A stretch of DNA of 6,618 nucleotides from positions 1 through 6,618 of the forward strand of contig CAMWTG010000155.1 in NCBI GenBank assembly GCA_947177115.1, read 5' to 3'. The stretch comes from an uncultured Clostridia bacterium (GTDB lineage Bacteria > Bacillota > Clostridia > Oscillospirales > Oscillospiraceae). Both the position numbers and the translations under genes were made by a program. Of this stretch, positions 1-5,977 are shown piece after piece; positions within the stretch are counted from its first letter, which is position 1, and each line of letters begins with the position of its first letter. Below the pieces are notes generated by a model. That model saw only the letters and a list, made by a program, of their open reading frames with translations. It ran no database searches and was not told the origin of the DNA.

Positions 1-79
1 CAGCCACACTGTGCGTCCCTACATTAGAGCTCCTGTGGGGATCACAGCCCCACTGTGTGCTCATACATTAGAACTGGGG
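1..79. repeat. Two imperfect copies of a 44-bp tandem repeat
   Basis: A unit starting at 1 recurs at 45. Both copies open with CAGCC(A/C)CACTGTG and share TACATTAGA at 20-28 and 64-72. The 22 bases at 7-28 and 51-72 differ at four positions. The second copy loses similarity after about 79. A short inverted repeat, GTGGGG (35-40) with CCCCAC (48-53), spans the copy junction. The first copy begins exactly at the window edge, so the array may continue upstream. No coding sense was found in 1-118. Function is unknown. Confidence 0.6.
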
Positions 80-118
80 CCAGGGACTAGGCCTGAGGGC
101 GGGGGCCGTATTCTGAGG

Positions 119-168
119 GAAAAAATAAACACCGGGCGGGTGGGGGGGGGAATGTTGCCCGCCCCCAC
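119..168 (-). terminator. Rho-independent terminator of the flippase gene
   Basis: Read on the minus strand, GGGCGGG (164-158) pairs perfectly with CCCGCCC (140-134). Four bases later comes a T-rich tract, TTTATTTTTT (129-120). A competing stem pairs 168-158 with 150-140, with one G-G mismatch, and uses the run of nine G at 142-150. The hairpin begins about 30 bases past the TAA stop of the flippase gene, as expected for its transcription terminator. Confidence 0.75.
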
Positions 169-197
169 ACGGATCCTGCCGCTTTATGGATCGTATG

Positions 198-1688
198 TTA
201 CCGGCCATACCTTCCGCCGATCAGTTTACGCATCCACAGGAAGTCGTCCCTGCCTATGATCCCGCACAGATACCACAGCCCCCCCAGCAGCAGCAAAAAA
301 CTTCCGCCTGCCAGCAGCACGCCGTCCGCCAGCGCCGCCACGCCGCCGGCCGCCGCCGTGCAGATCACCGCCAGCGCCGGCCTCCCCGCCGCCGGACGGA
401 TGCCCGACACCCGGATCAACCGCCGCAGGCTCAAAACAAAATTGATAAGGTGGGTCACGGCAAAGCTGACGGTATACCCGTTCAGCCCCCATTTGGGCAG
501 GAGGCACCACAAAAACACAACGTCCAGAAAGGACGTCAGCGTGTTATACCGCGCGTTCGCGTTCTGCTGTCCCAGGCCCTTGCACATGGCGTCCACCAGG
601 GTATCCACATAGAGCATGGGCACAAACAGGGCGTAGAGCCGCAGCAGGTCCCCCACCTGCTGCTCCCGGTAAAGCAATTCACCCAGCGCATCCGCCATCG
701 CAAACAGCATCCCCCCCGCGCACAATCCAAACAGCATGGACACCCGCAGCCCCTGCTTTGCCAGATACTGCACCCGGTTTTTGCTGCCCCGGGCCGCGCA
801 CCGGGAGAATTCGGGCACCAGCAGCTCCGCAAGCGAGAACAGGATCGCCGCCGGGAACATCAATACCGGAAACACCATCCCGCGGATCATGCCGTAATCC
901 GCCATCGCGTTCACGGTTCCGGCAAAAAGCGCCAGCTGCCGGGGGATGATCAGATCCTCGATCGTATTCAATCCGGACCGCAGCGTATCGGCCAGGGCCA
1001 GCGGCAGCGCCACCCGCAAAATACGGCTGTAGGGCGGCCGCGCGCGTTCTCTCGGGCCGGTCCCCGCCCGCAGTCCGACAAGCAGCAAAAAACCCAGCAC
1101 GTCCGCCGCGCAGCCGCCGGCCACTACGGCAACAGCAGCCCGGCCGGAGTCCGCGCCCGCCCACCGGGAGAGAAGCGCCAGCGTAACGGCTATGGAGCAG
1201 CCCTGCTCCAGAAAGGACACCACCACGGTGCTGCCCACCCGCTTGGCAGCGGTAAAATAACCGGTCATGACGCCGTGGAGGCACCTGACCGGCAGAAACA
1301 GTGCGAAAAGGCGCAGCGCGGCAATCGCGGCCCGGTCGCCGATCCAGACTTCGCACAGCCAGGGCGCGGCCCGCCACAGCGCGATTGCCGCCGCGCCGCC
1401 GAACAGGAGGCTGTACTGACAGCAGCCGGAAAGGACCCCGGAGAGACCGCCCGCCTGTCCCCGGCCTATCTCTCCGGCGGAAAGATAAGTCGCGCAGGTG
1501 CGCACCCCCGCCGAGCCAACGGTAAAGGCCAGGGCGGCAACGGAGAGGACCAGCTGCAGAAGTCCGATCCCCGCCGCGCCGATGCGGCCGGACAGATAAA
1601 CCTGGAAGCTCATGCCGGCCAGCCGCAGAAGGAAGTTTGTGCCGGTCAGGAGCAGCATATTATAAAAGATCTCATTGCCCTTTTTCAC
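198..1688 (-). CDS. SpoVB/MATE-type oligosaccharide flippase family membrane protein
   Basis: A 496-residue polytopic membrane protein of the MOP/MATE superfamily, closest in appearance to stage V sporulation protein B and related lipid-linked oligosaccharide flippases. Proteins of this family move undecaprenyl-linked sugar precursors across the membrane, and SpoVB acts in spore cortex formation. Hydrophobic segments run along the whole length, matching the roughly 14-helix fold. Family-like stretches include the N-terminal GAAGIGLLQLVLSV (37-50), the YGMIRG...MFPAAILFSLAELLVPEFSR block (265-296), and GLGQQNANARYN (371-382) followed by the GLNGY turn (401-405). Length fits the family (about 500). 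The start is GTG at 1688, chosen because GGAGGTG lies 5 bases upstream; ATG starts further inside would cut the first helix. It is transcribed divergently from the peptidase gene. The exact substrate, and whether it acts in sporulation or in cell-wall or capsule export, cannot be told from sequence. Confidence 0.88.
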   Translation of the reverse strand: MKKGNEIFYNMLLLTGTNFLLRLAGMSFQVYLSGRIGAAGIGLLQLVLSVAALAFTVGSAGVRTCATYLSAGEIGRGQAGGLSGVLSGCCQYSLLFGGAAAIALWRAAPWLCEVWIGDRAAIAALRLFALFLPVRCLHGVMTGYFTAAKRVGSTVVVSFLEQGCSIAVTLALLSRWAGADSGRAAVAVVAGGCAADVLGFLLLVGLRAGTGPRERARPPYSRILRVALPLALADTLRSGLNTIEDLIIPRQLALFAGTVNAMADYGMIRGMVFPVLMFPAAILFSLAELLVPEFSRCAARGSKNRVQYLAKQGLRVSMLFGLCAGGMLFAMADALGELLYREQQVGDLLRLYALFVPMLYVDTLVDAMCKGLGQQNANARYNTLTSFLDVVFLWCLLPKWGLNGYTVSFAVTHLINFVLSLRRLIRVSGIRPAAGRPALAVICTAAAGGVAALADGVLLAGGSFLLLLGGLWYLCGIIGRDDFLWMRKLIGGRYGR

Positions 1689-1693
1689 ATCCG

Positions 1694-1700
1694 CACCTCC
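1694..1700 (-). promoter_or_regulatory. Ribosome binding site fixing the GTG start of the flippase
   Basis: On the minus strand GGAGGTG ends 5 bases before the GTG at 1688-1686. No ATG in the right frame lies at a comparable distance from a Shine-Dalgarno sequence. The out-of-frame ATG at 1690-1688 overlaps the GTG and is not used by this frame. Confidence 0.75.
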
Positions 1701-1786
1701 ATATCATCATATATATGGGGGTATCGCAAGAACATGCGGACAATGTAAGAAAGGGCGAAATAAGGCTACCGCTGTCCGGAAAAATG

Positions 1787-1795
1787 TGCTATACT
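1787..1795 (+). promoter_or_regulatory. Candidate extended -10 promoter of the peptidase gene
   Basis: TGC TATACT at 1787-1795 matches an extended -10 element (TGnTATAAT) with one mismatch in the hexamer. The expected -35 position (about 1767-1772) has no good match to TTGACA, which is tolerated for extended -10 promoters. A start site near 1802 would give a leader of about 48 bases to the ATG at 1850. That leader contains the palindrome CTGCGC-C-GCGCAG at 1809-1821. Confidence 0.4.
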
Positions 1796-1849
1796 GAAAG
1801 CAGCGTCCCTGCGCCGCGCAGCGGACAACACTATTTTCGGGAGGTCAAT

Positions 1850-3091
1850 ATGACAGCAGAGTTTTATACTGACAACAGAAAGAAGCTGCTGGACCAGCTG
1901 GATGAGGACAGCATGGTCCTGCTGCACTCCGGATTCGCCCCGGTCAAGAGCAACGACCAGGATATGCATCCCTTTTCCGTAAACCGCAATTTCTATTATA
2001 TGACCGGCATCGACACCCAGAACGTCTGGCTGCTGCTGGCCAAGACAAGGAACGGTGCGCGGGTGTGGCTGTTCATTGACGAGCCGGACGAGGAGATCAT
2101 CAAGTGGAACGGCAAGATGCTGACCCGGGAGCGGGCCTCCGAGCGCAGCGGCATTAAGAGCGGCAGCGTCCTCTACATGCAGGACTTTGAGCGGTATGCC
2201 GCCAATTACCTCTCCTACGGCCTGACCAGCGTCTATTTTTCCTTTGACCGCCTGTCTATGACCGCCGCGTCCACCAGGGCGGAGGAGTTTGCCAGAACCA
2301 TCCGCGAGAAGTTCCCCATGGCGCAGATCAAAAACGTTGCGCCGCTGATCGCCTCCCTGCGGTCCATCAAGACGCCGGAGGAGGTCGCCTGCATCCGCCG
2401 GGCCGGCGATGTGACCATTGAAGCCCTCCGGCAGATGCTGCGGACCGCGCGGCCCGGCGAATACGAGTACCAGTGGGCCGCGGATTACGAGCACTACGTG
2501 GCCCGCAGCGGCCTGCGCCACGGCTTTGAGACCATCGCCGCCTCCGGCGGGAACGCGGTCATGCTCCACTATGCCGATAACGACTGCGTGACGAAAGACG
2601 GGGACCTGCTGCTGGTCGATCTGGGCGCTGAGTACGGCTATTATTCCGCCGATATTTCCCGGACCTTCCCCGTGGGCGGAAAATTTACGGACCGGCAGAA
2701 GGAGCTCTACGGCATCGTCCGGGAGGCCATGGAGCTGGCCAAGGACAAAATGCGCCCCGGCAATCCCACAAAGGAGTCCAATCAGGCGGTGGTGGACTTC
2801 TACAAGAAGGCGCTGCGGACGGCGAAGCTCATTACCGATGACAGCGATGTACGGAAGTATTATTATCACGGCGTCTCCCACTCCCTGGGCCTGGACACCC
2901 ACGATCCCTGCAGCCGCACCGAATATGAGCCCGGGATGGTCATCACCTGCGAGCCGGGCCTCTATGTGGCGGAGGAGGGCATTGGCATCCGGCTGGAGAA
3001 CGATATTCTGGTGACGGACGGCGCGCCGGAGGACCTGGTCGGGAACAGGCTGCTTGAAATCGCCGAAATCGAGGAGCTGATGGCCCGGTAG
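1850..3091 (+). CDS. Xaa-Pro aminopeptidase (M24B family, PepP-like)
   Basis: A 413-residue cytosolic metallopeptidase that removes an N-terminal residue followed by proline, probably in peptide turnover. The N-terminal part (about 1-130) resembles the aminopeptidase P N domain, with FYYMTGID at 48-55. The C-terminal pita-bread domain has the full dinuclear metal site: D257 (LLLVDLGAE), D268 (SADISRTFPV), H344 (HGVSHSLGLDTHD), E368 (TCEPGLY) and E383 (RLEND). H240, H340 and H351 fill the places of the three further active-site histidines. Spacings match E. coli aminopeptidase P closely (D-D 11, H340-H344 4, H344-H351 7, H240-D257 17). Length is slightly under the usual 430-440. The ATG at 1850 was chosen over in-frame upstream codons because GGGAGG (1839-1844) sits 5 bases upstream and homology starts here. 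The metal is probably Mn2+, by family. It appears to be monocistronic or loosely linked to the next gene, about 100 bases downstream. Confidence 0.95.
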   Translation: MTAEFYTDNRKKLLDQLDEDSMVLLHSGFAPVKSNDQDMHPFSVNRNFYYMTGIDTQNVWLLLAKTRNGARVWLFIDEPDEEIIKWNGKMLTRERASERSGIKSGSVLYMQDFERYAANYLSYGLTSVYFSFDRLSMTAASTRAEEFARTIREKFPMAQIKNVAPLIASLRSIKTPEEVACIRRAGDVTIEALRQMLRTARPGEYEYQWAADYEHYVARSGLRHGFETIAASGGNAVMLHYADNDCVTKDGDLLLVDLGAEYGYYSADISRTFPVGGKFTDRQKELYGIVREAMELAKDKMRPGNPTKESNQAVVDFYKKALRTAKLITDDSDVRKYYYHGVSHSLGLDTHDPCSRTEYEPGMVITCEPGLYVAEEGIGIRLENDILVTDGAPEDLVGNRLLEIAEIEELMAR

Positions 3092-3114
3092 AGCGGCAGG
3101 AAGGAAAATAAAAC

Positions 3115-3143
3115 TGGACATCCTCCCCGCTTTGTGCTAGATT
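3115..3143 (+). promoter_or_regulatory. Sigma-A type promoter candidate for the YoaK-like gene
   Basis: TGGACA (3115-3120, 5 of 6 to TTGACA) is separated by 17 bases from TAGATT (3138-3143, 4 of 6 to TATAAT). The -10 is preceded by TGC at 3135-3137, giving an extended -10. A start near 3150 leaves a leader of about 41 bases before the ATG at 3191. No clear terminator separates this from the peptidase gene, so read-through from upstream is also possible. Confidence 0.5.
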
Positions 3144-3190
3144 CTTCATGCTGCAACAAGCAAATATCCATGAAAACAGGAAGTGGCGTT

Positions 3191-3934
3191 ATGAAGAACG
3201 AAGCTGCGCCGGTCAAAGCAGCCGGACGCGATCATTATCTGGCGTGCGAAAAGCGGCAGATCTATGCCCTGCTGATGATGGCCGGCGGATATCTGGGCGC
3301 GTTTACTTATTCGATCCGGGGCGGTGTGTTCTGCAATGCCCAGACCGGGAATTTTGTGCTGATGGCCATGGCGCTGGGCGGCGGAGCCTGGGCGCAGGCG
3401 CTCTACTATCTGATTCCGATATCGGCCTACTGTCTGGGCGCTGTTGTATCGGAGGCGGCGGAGGCCGGCATGGGGAAACTGCACCTGATCCGCTGGGAGA
3501 CGGCGCTGGTGCTGGTGGAAATGCTGGCGGTGCTGTTTCTGGGGTTCCTACCCGAGGCCGCGCCTGTGCAGATCACCCAGATCACCGTCAACTTTATCTG
3601 CTCCATGCAGTACAACACCTTCCGCCAGGCCCAGGGAATCCCTATGGCCACGACCTTCTGCACCAACCATATCCGGCAGGTGGGGATCGGTTTCTACCGC
3701 ATGTTGGCGGACCGGGACAAGAAGCGGGAGGCGCGCCGCAAGCTGTCGGCCCATCTGGGGATGCTGGCGGCATTTGTGGCAGGCGGGGCCCTGTCGGCGT
3801 TCTTCTGCGGCCGGCTGCTGGGCAAGGCGGTCTGGTTTGCAGAGCTGCCGCTGGGCGTGGTCCTGGCGGACCTGCTGCGGGCGGATCTGGGAAAAGAGCG
3901 CGGAGAACTGGAGCAAATCCCCCGCGGGCATTAG
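3191..3934 (+). CDS. YoaK/DUF1275 family integral membrane protein
   Basis: A 247-residue inner-membrane protein of the DUF1275 (YoaK) family, whose biochemical role is not established. About six hydrophobic segments are visible (near 22-42, 54-64, 68-88, 102-120, 187-207 and 212-230). Two family signatures are clear: GGVFCNAQTGNFVLMAMALG (44-63), the TGN motif after helix 1, and the block SMQYNTFRQAQGIPMATTFC (138-157), which corresponds to the family's usual GMQN...R..G....T.. segment. A basic loop (DRDKKREARRK, 174-184) precedes the last two helices, as in relatives. The ATG at 3191 was chosen because AGGAAG (3178-3183) lies 7 bases upstream; the in-frame ATG at 3170 has no such site. It converges with the DUF4364 gene across a 328-bp gene-free region. 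Family assignment is confident; the function stays unknown. Confidence 0.88.
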   Translation: MKNEAAPVKAAGRDHYLACEKRQIYALLMMAGGYLGAFTYSIRGGVFCNAQTGNFVLMAMALGGGAWAQALYYLIPISAYCLGAVVSEAAEAGMGKLHLIRWETALVLVEMLAVLFLGFLPEAAPVQITQITVNFICSMQYNTFRQAQGIPMATTFCTNHIRQVGIGFYRMLADRDKKREARRKLSAHLGMLAAFVAGGALSAFFCGRLLGKAVWFAELPLGVVLADLLRADLGKERGELEQIPRGH

Positions 3935-3960
3935 CAGGGGCAGGCGCCCGCCGTGTGATT

Positions 3961-3987
3961 GCGGGGGAGGATCATATCCGCCCCCGC
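3961..3987 (+). terminator. GC-rich hairpin after the YoaK-like gene
   Basis: GCGGGGGAGG (3961-3970) pairs with CCGCCCCCGC (3978-3987), with one A-G mismatch, around the loop ATCATAT. Flanking GAT and ATC can extend the stem with a bulged T. It begins 26 bases past the YoaK stop. No T-run follows (GTAAAAATCC), so it is a poor intrinsic terminator on its own and may act as an RNA 3'-end stabiliser instead. Confidence 0.45.
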
Positions 3988-4046
3988 ATCGTAAAAATCC
4001 TTTGTACGGACCGTTTGGCATCTGTTCTGATCATTGCTGTTAATGA

Positions 4047-4072
4047 GAGGCCGGGAAGTCATTCCCGGCCTC
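4047..4072. terminator. Perfect 11-bp hairpin, terminator-like
   Basis: GAGGCCGGGAA (4047-4057) and TTCCCGGCCTC (4062-4072) pair perfectly around the tetraloop GTCA. No proper T-tract follows on either strand (AGACCG on plus, TCATTAAC on minus). It lies between convergent genes, so it could stop or stabilise transcripts from either side. A weak promoter-like pair (TTGGCA at 4015-4020 and GTTAAT at 4039-4044, 18-base spacing) sits just upstream. Confidence 0.5.
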
Positions 4073-4078
4073 AGACCG

Positions 4079-4223
4079 TAGACAAAGAGACCCTCCGCAG
4101 GAGTTCGCGCCCACAGGCGCGAAAAGATTTTAATTGTTTTCCCGCGGCGTGTACGCGGGAAAAACAATTTGCGCGGAGCGAAGCGAAACCCTCTCGACAA
4201 AGATGTGTCAGCATCTTTGTCGA
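4079..4223. other. Gene-free region of stacked perfect hairpins (possible structured RNA or intergenic repeat)
   Basis: The region has no credible ORF. It holds consecutive inverted repeats: CTCC-GCA-GGAG (4093-4103); TTCGCGCC (4104-4111) with GGCGCGAA (4116-4123) around CACA; AATTGTTTTCCCGCG (4132-4146) with its complement at 4154-4169, 15 pairs and one bulged A; and TCGACAAAGATG (4194-4205) with CATCTTTGTCGA (4212-4223), 12 perfect pairs. TAGACAAAGA (4079-4088) could instead pair with TCTTTGTCGA (4214-4223), with one mismatch, closing all inner hairpins and competing with the last stem. Such density suggests an expressed structured RNA or a mobile intergenic repeat of the REP/MITE type. I recognise no Rfam family. 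Confidence 0.45.
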
Positions 4224-4230
4224 TACTCTG

Positions 4231-4254
4231 AAGCCGCTGCGGATGCAGCGGCTT
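4231..4254 (+). terminator. Perfect 10-bp terminator hairpin between convergent genes
   Basis: AAGCCGCTGC (4231-4240) and GCAGCGGCTT (4245-4254) form a perfect stem around the loop GGAT. On the plus strand the stem ends in TTTTCC followed by GGTTTC, a short T-tract. On the minus strand it sits 8 bases beyond the DUF4364 stop but lacks a T-tract. It probably ends plus-strand transcription before the DUF4364 gene and may also serve that gene. Confidence 0.55.
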
Positions 4255-4262
4255 TTCCGGTT

Positions 4263-4790
4263 TCAGGTTGTTTTTCCATACAGGTCCGCCAGGATCTTGG
4301 CATACAGCTCCTCCGCGCCCTCCCGGAACCGCTTTTGCAGCTCCAGCGCCATATCCTGCCGGGTAACCAGCAGCTTGAGGCTCATCAGCTCATCCAGCTC
4401 ATCGCTGAGGGAGAGGGAAACCTCATAGCCGCCCTTCTCCCTGGGCTGGACGGCGGCTCTTACCAAAGCCCGGCGTTTCAGCTGCTCGTTGCAGAGGACC
4501 AGTTTCCGCTCCGCCGCTATCCGCACGGAATAGGGCAGGCTGCTCTCACAGACTGAGCTGTTGCGCCGCCCCTTGTCCGTAATGGCGTACAGTCCGTCCG
4601 CCATACGCAGATGCTCCGTCCGCACCAGATCCGCCAGACATTCGGAGAAACCGAAATAATCCACCCCGCTGTCGCACATGCTCAGCTCCTGCAGTGTCTC
4701 AAACGGTACCGGCTCCACCAGCCGCGCCATAATATAGAGAATCAGGAATTTGATCTCCAGCTTATCCTTGATAAAACCAAAAGAGGGCAT
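4263..4790 (-). CDS. DUF4364 family protein (predicted winged-helix regulator)
   Basis: A 175-residue cytosolic protein. The opening MPSFGFIKDKLEIKFLILYI (1-20), then PVPFETLQEL (28-37), DSGVDYFGFSECLADLV (40-56) and YAITDKG (68-74), are the typical N-terminal winged-helix half of DUF4364. The C-terminal half (about 84-170) is a mixed domain with VSLSLSDELDELMSLKLLV (124-142). The family is widespread in Clostridia and presumed to be DNA-binding; I know of no proven target. The ATG at 4790 was chosen because AGGAGG (4802-4797) lies 6 bases upstream and family homology starts with this Met. The frame stays open upstream to 4913, but that part crosses the promoter and is not protein-like. Full length for the family. 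It is divergent from the Cys-rich gene, which it might regulate, though that is only an inference from position. Confidence 0.88.
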   Translation of the reverse strand: MPSFGFIKDKLEIKFLILYIMARLVEPVPFETLQELSMCDSGVDYFGFSECLADLVRTEHLRMADGLYAITDKGRRNSSVCESSLPYSVRIAAERKLVLCNEQLKRRALVRAAVQPREKGGYEVSLSLSDELDELMSLKLLVTRQDMALELQKRFREGAEELYAKILADLYGKTT

Positions 4791-4818
4791 AGTCCGCCTC
4801 CTGTATGTAGTCATCCCT

Positions 4819-4847
4819 ATTATACCCGCTCCGCCGCAATTTGTATA
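4819..4847 (-). promoter_or_regulatory. Sigma-A promoter of the DUF4364 gene
   Basis: On the minus strand a perfect TATAAT (4824-4819) lies 17 bases downstream of TATACA (4847-4842, 4 of 6 to TTGACA). The start site would be near 4812, giving a leader of about 22 bases that holds the AGGAGG at 4802-4797. This is the clearest promoter in the window. Confidence 0.7.
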
Positions 4848-4890
4848 GCCCAAATTTTCACCACCCGGCCGCAGGTGCATAGACTGGAAT

Positions 4891-4964
4891 GAAGGCGGAC
4901 GCCTTCCCAACACCAGAAAGCATAACGCTGAGGACCCGCATTGGGTTCCTTATAACTTAGGAGG
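4891..4964 (+). promoter_or_regulatory. Leader of the Cys-rich gene: two inverted repeats and a strong RBS
   Basis: GAAGGCG-GA-CGCCTTC (4891-4906) is a perfect 7-bp inverted repeat. AGGACCC (4931-4937) and GGGTTCCT (4943-4950) form a second stem around GCATT with one bulged T, ending 8 bases before the AGGAGG (4959-4964) that serves the ATG at 4971 with 6-base spacing. TATAAC (4951-4956) is too close to the RBS to be a working -10. No convincing sigma-A promoter was found. CATAGACTG (4878-4886) and CATAACGCT (4921-4929) resemble sigma-E/K -10 elements, but no matching -35 was found. Confidence 0.45.
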
Positions 4965-4970
4965 TTTATT

Positions 4971-5816
4971 ATGCCTGAGCGCATTGCTCCCGGCCCTGTT
5001 TCCGGTTTGCGGGAAAACTGTGAGGCCGTTTGTATCCATACCAAGAAGATTTTTGACAGCTGCCGCGATAAAGACTGTATCGAGGATCTGCGCTTTTACC
5101 CCACCGCCTGCGGCCAGGATATTCTCAACCGGGCCCAGACGGTGAAGGGCGGCAAGGCGGAGCTGCTCTATACGTACATCGATGTGGAGCCCGTGGCCTT
5201 CAACCGGGGCTTCTACACGGTGGATATGCGGTTTTTCTACCGCGTGACCCTCAACGCCTACTGCTCCTGCCCCCGTCCGGTGGAGGTAGAAGGCCTGTGC
5301 GTCTTTGACAAGCGGGCCATCCTCTTCGGCAGCGAGGGCAACGCCAAGATCTTCTCCTCCCAGCTGCGCGTTGACGCCATGGACCGCCAGCTGCTGGAGC
5401 AGAGCAATCTTCCCACCGCCGTGGTGGAGGCGGTCGATCCCATCGTCCTGGACGCCAAGCTGGTGGAGTGCTGCGAGAACCGGTGCTGCGACTGCGACAT
5501 CTGCGAGATCCCGGCCTGCGTATGCCAGTGCTTCGGCTGCGAGCTGACCATGGGCGATGACTACCGCCGGGCCTTTGTGACCCTGGGCCAGTTCTCCATT
5601 ATCCGCCTGGAGCGGGACAGCCAGCTGCTGATGCCGGTATTCGACTACTGCATGCCGGATAAGGATTGCTCCTGCGGCGGCGGCTGCGCCGGAGAGGATC
5701 CCTGCGAGCTCTTCCAGGGCATCAATTTCCCTGTGGATGAGTTCTTTCCTCCCAACAGTCTGACCAGCTCCTGCGACTACGAGGGCGCAAAGCAGTACTG
5801 CAGCTGCTGCCACTAA
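4971..5816 (+). CDS. Cysteine-rich clostridial protein, possible spore-coat or metal-binding protein
   Basis: A 281-residue soluble protein with 27 cysteines and no signal peptide or membrane segment. The N-terminal block (about 17-50) carries CEAVCIHTKKIFDSCRDKDC and EDLRFY. The middle (about 62-130) looks like a beta-rich domain with YIDVEPVAFNRGFYTVDM (69-86) and a short CSC (98-100). A dense cluster of ten cysteines lies at 167-190 (CCENRCCDCDICEI and the following CVCQCFGC). Further cysteines are at 227-245 (including CSCGGGC) and at the C-terminus (268, then CSCC at 277-280). I have the impression of a conserved uncharacterised family in Clostridia, but cannot name a Pfam entry. Cys-rich, cytosol-made proteins in sporeformers are often coat or exosporium components cross-linked by disulfides; metal binding is an alternative. 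Both are inference. The ATG at 4971 follows AGGAGG with 6-base spacing. Standalone gene with its own terminator. Confidence 0.8.
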   Translation: MPERIAPGPVSGLRENCEAVCIHTKKIFDSCRDKDCIEDLRFYPTACGQDILNRAQTVKGGKAELLYTYIDVEPVAFNRGFYTVDMRFFYRVTLNAYCSCPRPVEVEGLCVFDKRAILFGSEGNAKIFSSQLRVDAMDRQLLEQSNLPTAVVEAVDPIVLDAKLVECCENRCCDCDICEIPACVCQCFGCELTMGDDYRRAFVTLGQFSIIRLERDSQLLMPVFDYCMPDKDCSCGGGCAGEDPCELFQGINFPVDEFFPPNSLTSSCDYEGAKQYCSCCH

Positions 5817-5842
5817 ACGGCAAGGCGGCAAACATCCGGCAG

Positions 5843-5883
5843 AAGGGCCGGCCCTGGGAAAATCTTTCCCGGGGCCGGCCCTT
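5843..5883 (+). terminator. Long GC-rich terminator hairpin of the Cys-rich gene
   Basis: Bases 5843-5861 pair with 5865-5883 to give a 19-bp stem with one G-U wobble (T5855-G5871) and the three-base loop ATC. The stem holds GGGCCGGCCC and ends in CCCTTT, with little T-tract beyond. It begins 26 bases past the stop codon. The position and stem strength support termination or 3'-end protection. Confidence 0.65.
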
Positions 5884-5977
5884 TCCGCATATAGGGTCCG
5901 GTATCTGCTAAAGGAATGTATCGTAAAGGAACGGGAATACTCCGAATAAAACAGGCAGCACAGGGGCGCGTCAATAG

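Noticed and set aside
1706..1711. TATGAT on the minus strand as a -10 for the flippase
   Set aside because: A start about 7 bases downstream would fall at the RBS and leave no usable leader. No -35 at proper spacing was found.
186..1748. A 520-codon plus-strand open frame opposite the flippase gene
   Set aside because: Its translation is a low-complexity mix rich in Gln, Arg, Pro and His without domains. It is a by-product of GC-rich codon use in the real minus-strand gene, which has a good RBS and family motifs.
1766..3121. A 451-codon minus-strand open frame opposite the peptidase gene
   Set aside because: The plus strand encodes a complete M24 peptidase with every metal ligand. The antisense frame shows no recognisable domain.
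3961..4254. A CRISPR array or tandem repeat array as an explanation for the repeated hairpins
   Set aside because: The stems differ in sequence and length and there is no constant repeat with regular spacing.
3148..4428. A 426-codon plus-strand frame overlapping the YoaK-like gene and running into the hairpin region
   Set aside because: It is Gly, Ala and Arg-rich shadow sequence in another frame. It crosses the stem-loops and the DUF4364 gene and lacks a Shine-Dalgarno site.
4951..4956. TATAAC as a -10 for the Cys-rich gene
   Set aside because: Transcription would begin inside the AGGAGG at 4959-4964, removing the ribosome binding site, and no -35 fits.
4950..5831. A 293-codon minus-strand frame opposite the Cys-rich gene
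   Set aside because: Ala, Gly and His-rich antisense translation without motifs. The plus frame has a strong RBS, a conserved-looking sequence and a terminator.
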